Shown one piece after another: positions 45,513 through 50,032 of a stretch of DNA of 50,032 nucleotides. The notes beneath the pieces were generated by a model. That model made no database searches. It saw only the letters and a list, made by a program, of their open reading frames with translations, and was not told the origin of the DNA. Source of the DNA: Rhodospirillales bacterium (GTDB lineage Bacteria > Pseudomonadota > Alphaproteobacteria > Rhodospirillales > UBA2165). The position numbers were made by a program, and so were the translations under genes. The stretch is from assembly GCA_022822205.1 (NCBI GenBank), contig JAJECC010000027.1:1-50032 (forward strand), given 5' to 3'. Within the stretch, counting starts at the first letter, position 1. Every line of letters begins with the position of its first letter.

Positions 45513-46280
45513 CTAGTTGTTGAGGCGGTGGATCGCCAATAATCCGCGCAGGGTGAGGTCGGTATCGCAGTGATGGATGGCGTCGGACGCCTTGTCAAAC
45601 AGCTCGGCCAATCCGCCCGTCGCGATCACCGTCATGGACGCACCGAACTCCCGGGCGATGCGGGCGGCCATGCCTTCGATGATGCTGACGTGCCCCCAGA
45701 AGATGCCTGACTGCATGGCGCTGACGGTTCCCGTGCCGATCACCTTCTCCGGCCGCCGAATTGCGACCCGGGGCAGCTGCGCCGCCCCCATATGCAGGGC
45801 TTCGAGGGACAGGTTGATTCCGGGGTAGATGACACCGCCCCGGTAAGCGCCGTTGCCGTCAATCACGTCGAAGGTCGTGGCGGTGCCGAAATCCAGGATC
45901 AGCAGCGGACCCTCATAGCTCTCATGCGCGGCGACGGCGTTGCATAGCCTGTCCGCGCCCGCCTCGTTCGGATTGTCGATGGCGATCTCGATCCCCAGAT
46001 CGATGTCCGGCCCGACGACGAGCGGATCGCAGCCGAAGTACTTCCGGCAGAGGCCTTGCAGATGGATCAAATTGTCCGGGACCACCGTCGCCAGCACCGC
46101 GTCATCGATTTCCGACCGGTCAATCCCGTCCCGATCGATCAGGCGCTCCAGCCAGGCGCCGAACTCATCGGCCGTTCGGTTGGCATTGGTGGCGGCCCGC
46201 CATTCCCCGCGCACGTTGCCGTCGTCGTCGAACACCGCGATGACCACGTTTGAATTACCGGAATCGATGGCCAATAGCAT
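45513..46280 (-). CDS. coaX: Type III pantothenate kinase
   Basis: First step of coenzyme A synthesis; this type needs a monovalent cation and is not inhibited by CoA. 255 residues of the ASKHA fold. Motifs: LLAIDSGNSNVVIAVFD (phosphate 1), NPNEAGADRLCNAVAAH, LLILDFGTATTFDVID (phosphate 2) and GGVIYPGINLSLEALHMGAAQLPRV. ATG at 46280 is 6 bases after birA. The coaX-birA neighbourhood is conserved. Confidence 0.96.
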   Translation of the reverse strand: MLLAIDSGNSNVVIAVFDDDGNVRGEWRAATNANRTADEFGAWLERLIDRDGIDRSEIDDAVLATVVPDNLIHLQGLCRKYFGCDPLVVGPDIDLGIEIAIDNPNEAGADRLCNAVAAHESYEGPLLILDFGTATTFDVIDGNGAYRGGVIYPGINLSLEALHMGAAQLPRVAIRRPEKVIGTGTVSAMQSGIFWGHVSIIEGMAARIAREFGASMTVIATGGLAELFDKASDAIHHCDTDLTLRGLLAIHRLNN

Positions 46281-46286
46281 ATGCGG

Positions 46287-47066
46287 TCAAGCTCCCGACT
46301 GCCCGTTCGCGGAGTATACGTCACCCGCGGCAAACCGGCGATGTTCACCTGCCACATCCAGGACCAGCGCCCCATCGGGGTCGAGGTCGACGAAAGTGCC
46401 GGTTACGGTGGCGTCCCCGCTGCGGACCTCCAGCGGTTCGCCCGGCGCATGGCCGGCGTTCAGCCAGGCCTGTCGAACGGGCTCGAACCCGCCCGCCAGC
46501 CAGATTAAATGCCAATCGGACAACGCTGCCAAATAGCCGGCCGCCACATCTTCGATGCGTGCCTCCACCCCTTCCGCCGCGAGCGACGTCGCCGGACGTT
46601 CCGTATCTTCCGGGTGATGCGCAACGTTGATACCGCACCCGGCGATGACCGCGCCCGGCGCGGTCCCGGCGCCGGCGAGATACTCCAGCAGAATGCCGAC
46701 GATCTTTTTTCCGTTGAACAGAACGTCGTTGGGCCACTTGCATTGCACCTTCCGGAACGGACCACTGACGCTTTCAAGGGTGTCGCGGACCGCCAACGCG
46801 ACGACAAATCCCAATTGTGCCGAGACCGCCGGATCCGCGTCGGCCCGCAGAACGACGCTGGAATAGAGATTGCCGGGTTCCGACACCCAATGGCGTCCCT
46901 GCCGGCCCTTCCCCTGAAGCTGCCGCGCTGCGATGATCACCAGCCCGAAGGGTGGCGGACCGCCGGCGGTAAGCCGCCTCGCCTCATCATTGGTGCTGTC
47001 GATATCATCGTAGGCCGCAAGGTAAAATCCGTCCGGCAGCCCGATGCTCCCGAGGGACGTGCTCAT
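46287..47066 (-). CDS. birA: Biotin-[acetyl-CoA-carboxylase] ligase, monofunctional
   Basis: Attaches biotin to the carboxyl-carrier protein. 259 residues. The catalytic domain has [56 protein letters not shown] and [10 protein letters not shown], followed by the small C-terminal SH3-like domain ([18 protein letters not shown]). There is no N-terminal winged helix, so it lacks the repressor function of E. coli BirA. The ATG at 47066 overlaps the nuoN stop (ATGA). Confidence 0.95.
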   Translation of the reverse strand: MSTSLGSIGLPDGFYLAAYDDIDSTNDEARRLTAGGPPPFGLVIIAARQLQGKGRQGRHWVSEPGNLYSSVVLRADADPAVSAQLGFVVALAVRDTLESVSGPFRKVQCKWPNDVLFNGKKIVGILLEYLAGAGTAPGAVIAGCGINVAHHPEDTERPATSLAAEGVEARIEDVAAGYLAALSDWHLIWLAGGFEPVRQAWLNAGHAPGEPLEVRSGDATVTGTFVDLDPDGALVLDVAGEHRRFAAGDVYSANGQSGA

Positions 47067-48523
47067 CCCGGCAGCAGCGCGGCCGTCGCCAGCCCGGCGC
47101 CGGCGAGGATCGGCAACGGCCAAACGAAGAAGAACAGGGTCACCACCCCGGTCACCACCAGGACAGCCTTCATTTCCATGCTCACCGGACCGTCGAAGCC
47201 TTCCTCGGGCGCATCGAAGTACATTACCTTGACGATCCGGAGGTAATAGAAGGCGCCGACGACACTCGCCAGGACACCGATAATCGCCAACGCAAACAGT
47301 TCAGCCTCGATGGCCGCGAGGAAGATGTAGAGCTTGCCGAAGAATCCGGCCAATGGCGGAATGCCGGCCATGGAGAACATGAAGGTGGCCAGGACCACGG
47401 CCATGGCGGGGTTGGATTTGGACAGCCCCGCCAAGTCGCCGATGCCCTCGACCATCCTGCCGTTGCGCCGCATCTGCAGGATGCAGGCAAACGCGCCGAT
47501 GTTCATGAACATGTAGATGGCAAGATAAATCAGAATTCCTGAAACGCCGTCGGCACGCGCTTCGGCATTTCCGGCGCCGCCCGCAACCGCCAATCCGATG
47601 AGCGCGTATCCCATATGACCGATGGACGAGTAGGCCATCAGTCGTTTGATATTGGTCTGGTTGATGGCGGCGAACGCGCCGAGCACCATGGAAGCGATGG
47701 AGATGAAAATAATCACCTGTTGCCATTGATCGCCGAGATCGCCGAAGGCGCCAACCATCACCCGGACGAATAGCGCCATGGCCGCGATCTTGGGCGCAAC
47801 GGCGAAGAACGCGGTCACCGGCGTGGGCGCACCTTCATAGACGTCGGGCGTCCACATGTGGAACGGCACGGCGGACACCTTGAACGCCAGCCCCGCGATT
47901 ATGAACACGATGCCGACGGTCACGCCGAGGGGGGACTGTCCCGCCTGGAACAGCTGCGCCAGGGCGTCGAAATTGGTCGAGCCGGAAAATCCGTAAACCA
48001 GCGAGATGCCGTAGAGCAGCAATCCGGAAGAAAGGGCGCCCAGCACGAAGTACTTCAAGCCGGCCTCCGCGGAACGGGTGGTGTCCCGCTGGAACGATGC
48101 GATGACGTAAAGTGACAGGCTCTGAAGTTCTATGCCGAGATAAAGCGAGATAAGGTCGTTGGCGGAAACCATCATCAGCATGCCCAACGCCGCCAGCACC
48201 ATGAGCACCGGGAACTCGAACCGGAAGATGCCGTGCCGTTCCAGATACTCGCGCGACATCAGCACCGCGGCGGCCGTGGCAATCAGGATCAGGACCTTCA
48301 CATAGACCGCAAAGCCGTCGGTTACAAAGGCGCCGCCAAAGGTCGATGCCCGGCCGTCGGCAACCACGCCGACGATGGCGATGGTGACCACCAGGGTCGC
48401 GATGGCGAGATAGGACACCGAACGGCCGGCGTTCTCTTCCTTCTGGAAGACGCCGGCCATCAGGAGCGCCATCGACATGACGGCGAGGAAGATCTCGGGC
48501 AGGGCCGGAACCAGATCAGGCAT
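47063..48523 (-). CDS. nuoN: NADH-quinone oxidoreductase subunit N
   Basis: Membrane proton-pumping subunit of complex I. 486 residues with about fourteen hydrophobic helices. Family segments: [21 protein letters not shown] (conserved Glu), [51 protein letters not shown] (pumping Lys) and [18 protein letters not shown]. Starts 5 bases after nuoM with an AGGAG site spanning its stop. Confidence 0.97.
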   Translation of the reverse strand: MPDLVPALPEIFLAVMSMALLMAGVFQKEENAGRSVSYLAIATLVVTIAIVGVVADGRASTFGGAFVTDGFAVYVKVLILIATAAAVLMSREYLERHGIFRFEFPVLMVLAALGMLMMVSANDLISLYLGIELQSLSLYVIASFQRDTTRSAEAGLKYFVLGALSSGLLLYGISLVYGFSGSTNFDALAQLFQAGQSPLGVTVGIVFIIAGLAFKVSAVPFHMWTPDVYEGAPTPVTAFFAVAPKIAAMALFVRVMVGAFGDLGDQWQQVIIFISIASMVLGAFAAINQTNIKRLMAYSSIGHMGYALIGLAVAGGAGNAEARADGVSGILIYLAIYMFMNIGAFACILQMRRNGRMVEGIGDLAGLSKSNPAMAVVLATFMFSMAGIPPLAGFFGKLYIFLAAIEAELFALAIIGVLASVVGAFYYLRIVKVMYFDAPEEGFDGPVSMEMKAVLVVTGVVTLFFFVWPLPILAGAGLATAALLPG

Positions 48524-48528
48524 CGCTC

Positions 48529-50032
48529 CTACCTCGCCGCCAGCCGGATTTGCTCGGCCGCCGCGACGGCCGTTTCATAACGTTCGATCAGGTTCTCGAC
48601 CGAAACGTGCATGGCGTCTAGGAACGGTATCGGGTAAACGCCCATGAAAATCACGATCAGGACCAGCGGTGCGAATACCGCCATTTCGCGCGGGCTGAGA
48701 TCGGTGATGGACCTCAGGTCTTCCTTGGTGAGCTTGCCGAAGATCACCCGCCGGTAGAGGTAAAGCATGTAGGCCGCGCCCAGAATGACTCCGGTCGCCG
48801 CCAGGGCCGCGACCCAGCTATTGGCCTTGAACGCGCCGACCAGCACCAGGAACTCGCCAACGAACCCGCTGGTTCCGGGCAGGCCGACGGAGGCCAGCAT
48901 GAATATCATGAACACCAGTGCGTAGACCGGCATTCGATTTACCAATCCGCCATAGGTGGCGATGTCCCGCGAGTGCATCCGGTCGTACACCACGCCGACC
49001 ACAAGGAAGAGCGCGGCCGAGACCACGCCGTGACTCAGCATCTGAATGACCGCGCCCTCGATACCCTGGATGGTGGCGGTAAACGTCCCCAAGGTGACGA
49101 AGCCCATATGGGCAACCGAGGAGTACGCGATCAGCTTTTTCATATCCTCCTGGGCCAGCGCCACGAGGGACGTGTAAATGATCGCGATCACGCTCAGGCC
49201 ATAGATGAACGGCGCGAAGTCGGCGGATGCGACCGGGAACATGGGCAGCGAGAACCTGAGGAAACCGTAGCCGCCGAACTTCAAGAGCACGCCCGCCAAG
49301 ATGACCGACCCCGCCGTCGGCGCCTCCACGTGGGCATCGGGCAGCCAGGTATGCACCGGCCACATGGGCACCTTGACCGCAAACGACGCGAAGAACGCCA
49401 GCCACAGCCAGGGCTGCAGCCCGATCGGGAAATCGTGGGTCAGCAGCTTGGTGATATCGGTGGTGCCGGCCTGGAACGCCATGGTGAGGATGGCCAGCAG
49501 CATCAGCACCGAGCCCGTCAGCGTATAGAGGAAGAACTTGAACGCCGCATAGTTCCGCCTCGGACCGCCCCAGACCCCGATAATGATGAACATCGGGATG
49601 AGGACACCCTCGAAGAAAACGTAGAACAGGATCAGGTCTAGGGACGAGAACATCCCGATCATCAGGGTTTCGAGGATCAGGAAGGCGATCATGTACTCCT
49701 TCACCCGATCCTTCACCGATTCCCAGCTTGCCCCGACGCACAGGACCGTCAGCAGCGTCGACAGGATGACGAAGAACAGAGAGATGCCGTCGATGCCCAA
49801 GTGATAGGCGATGTCGAAGGCAGGCATCCAGACCACTTTCTCTTCGAACTGGAAACCGCTAGCCGTGGGATCGAAGTTGATCCACAGGCCGAGCGAGACC
49901 ACGAAAGTGATCAGCGACGTCCATAGCGCCACACCCTTGGCGTTGCGCGCCACCACATCCGGCTCACCCCGGATCAACAGGATAAACGCGACGCCCACCA
50001 GGGGCGCGAAGGTAACGACGGAGAGCCAGGGG
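48529..50032 (-). CDS. nuoM: NADH-quinone oxidoreductase subunit M (5' end outside the window)
   Basis: Proton-pumping complex I subunit related to Mrp antiporters. 500 codons plus stop lie in the window and the frame continues past base 50032; the visible protein begins [16 protein letters not shown], close to the normal N-terminus, so only a few residues are missing. The GTG at 49998 is internal (Val), not the start. Conserved segments: [39 protein letters not shown] (conserved Glu), [46 protein letters not shown] and [17 protein letters not shown]. Confidence 0.97.
   Translation of the reverse strand, partial: PWLSVVTFAPLVGVAFILLIRGEPDVVARNAKGVALWTSLITFVVSLGLWINFDPTASGFQFEEKVVWMPAFDIAYHLGIDGISLFFVILSTLLTVLCVGASWESVKDRVKEYMIAFLILETLMIGMFSSLDLILFYVFFEGVLIPMFIIIGVWGGPRRNYAAFKFFLYTLTGSVLMLLAILTMAFQAGTTDITKLLTHDFPIGLQPWLWLAFFASFAVKVPMWPVHTWLPDAHVEAPTAGSVILAGVLLKFGGYGFLRFSLPMFPVASADFAPFIYGLSVIAIIYTSLVALAQEDMKKLIAYSSVAHMGFVTLGTFTATIQGIEGAVIQMLSHGVVSAALFLVVGVVYDRMHSRDIATYGGLVNRMPVYALVFMIFMLASVGLPGTSGFVGEFLVLVGAFKANSWVAALAATGVILGAAYMLYLYRRVIFGKLTKEDLRSITDLSPREMAVFAPLVLIVIFMGVYPIPFLDAMHVSVENLIERYETAVAAAEQIRLAAR

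Noticed and set aside
43860..45542. A 560-codon open frame on the plus strand
   Set aside because: Antisense shadow of RNase J. No family resemblance; its composition is that of a GC-driven shadow frame.

Overview
This window is chromosomal DNA from a GC-rich alphaproteobacterium, most like the Rhodospirillales and relatives. The evidence is gene content and order, which follow the alphaproteobacterial core arrangement almost without a break: pyrG-secG-tpiA-ppiD-trpE ... trpGDC-moaC-moeA-lexA / comEC / gltX-gltA / lpxB-lpxI-lpxA-fabZ-lpxD-ompH-bamA-rseP-dxr-cdsA-uppS-frr-pyrH-tsf-rpsB-dnaE-lolD-lolC-proS ... DUF1467-rnj-coaX-birA-nuoN-nuoM. Lineage markers seen directly are LpxI in place of LpxH, RNase J, a DUF1467 protein, and a lexA promoter carrying the alphaproteobacterial direct-repeat SOS box (GAAC-N7-GAAC).

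Layout. Positions 1-2936, minus strand: the 5' part of pyrG, secG, tpiA and a secreted metallophosphoesterase-like protein. 3117-6562, plus strand: a PpiD-type periplasmic folding protein translationally coupled to trpE, behind a good sigma70-type promoter. 6563-11209: an accessory segment that splits trpE from trpG. It holds two lipoprotein genes (one a DUF2927-like zincin) and a copA-cueR copper-efflux module with a recognisable CueR-type promoter. 11210-15363, plus: trpGDC overlapping into moaC-moeA. 15536-21213: lexA, comEC (opposite strand), gltX, gltA. 21228-35672, minus: one long envelope and translation cluster covering lipid A synthesis, the outer-membrane assembly factors OmpH and BamA, RseP, isoprenoid and phospholipid steps, and the frr-pyrH-tsf-rpsB translation block. 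35864-46280, minus: dnaE, the Lol transporter, an archaeal/eukaryal-type (type 3) proS, tag, DUF1467, RNase J and coaX. 46287-50032, minus: birA, nuoN and the 3' part of nuoM.

Most genes are packed with ATGA/GTGA overlaps or gaps of a few bases, so co-transcription and translational coupling are likely. No gene-free stretch exceeds about 200 bases. I see no rRNA, tRNA, CRISPR array, insertion sequence or prophage.

I did not find a clear new multi-gene defence or biosynthetic system. The parts that depart from the conserved backbone are the lipoprotein pair at 6718-8378, the phosphoesterase-like gene at 1947-2936 with its perfect palindrome, the second dyad over the copA ribosome-binding site, the type 3 proS and the acidic tail on ribosomal protein S2. 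These are listed as findings with tests.
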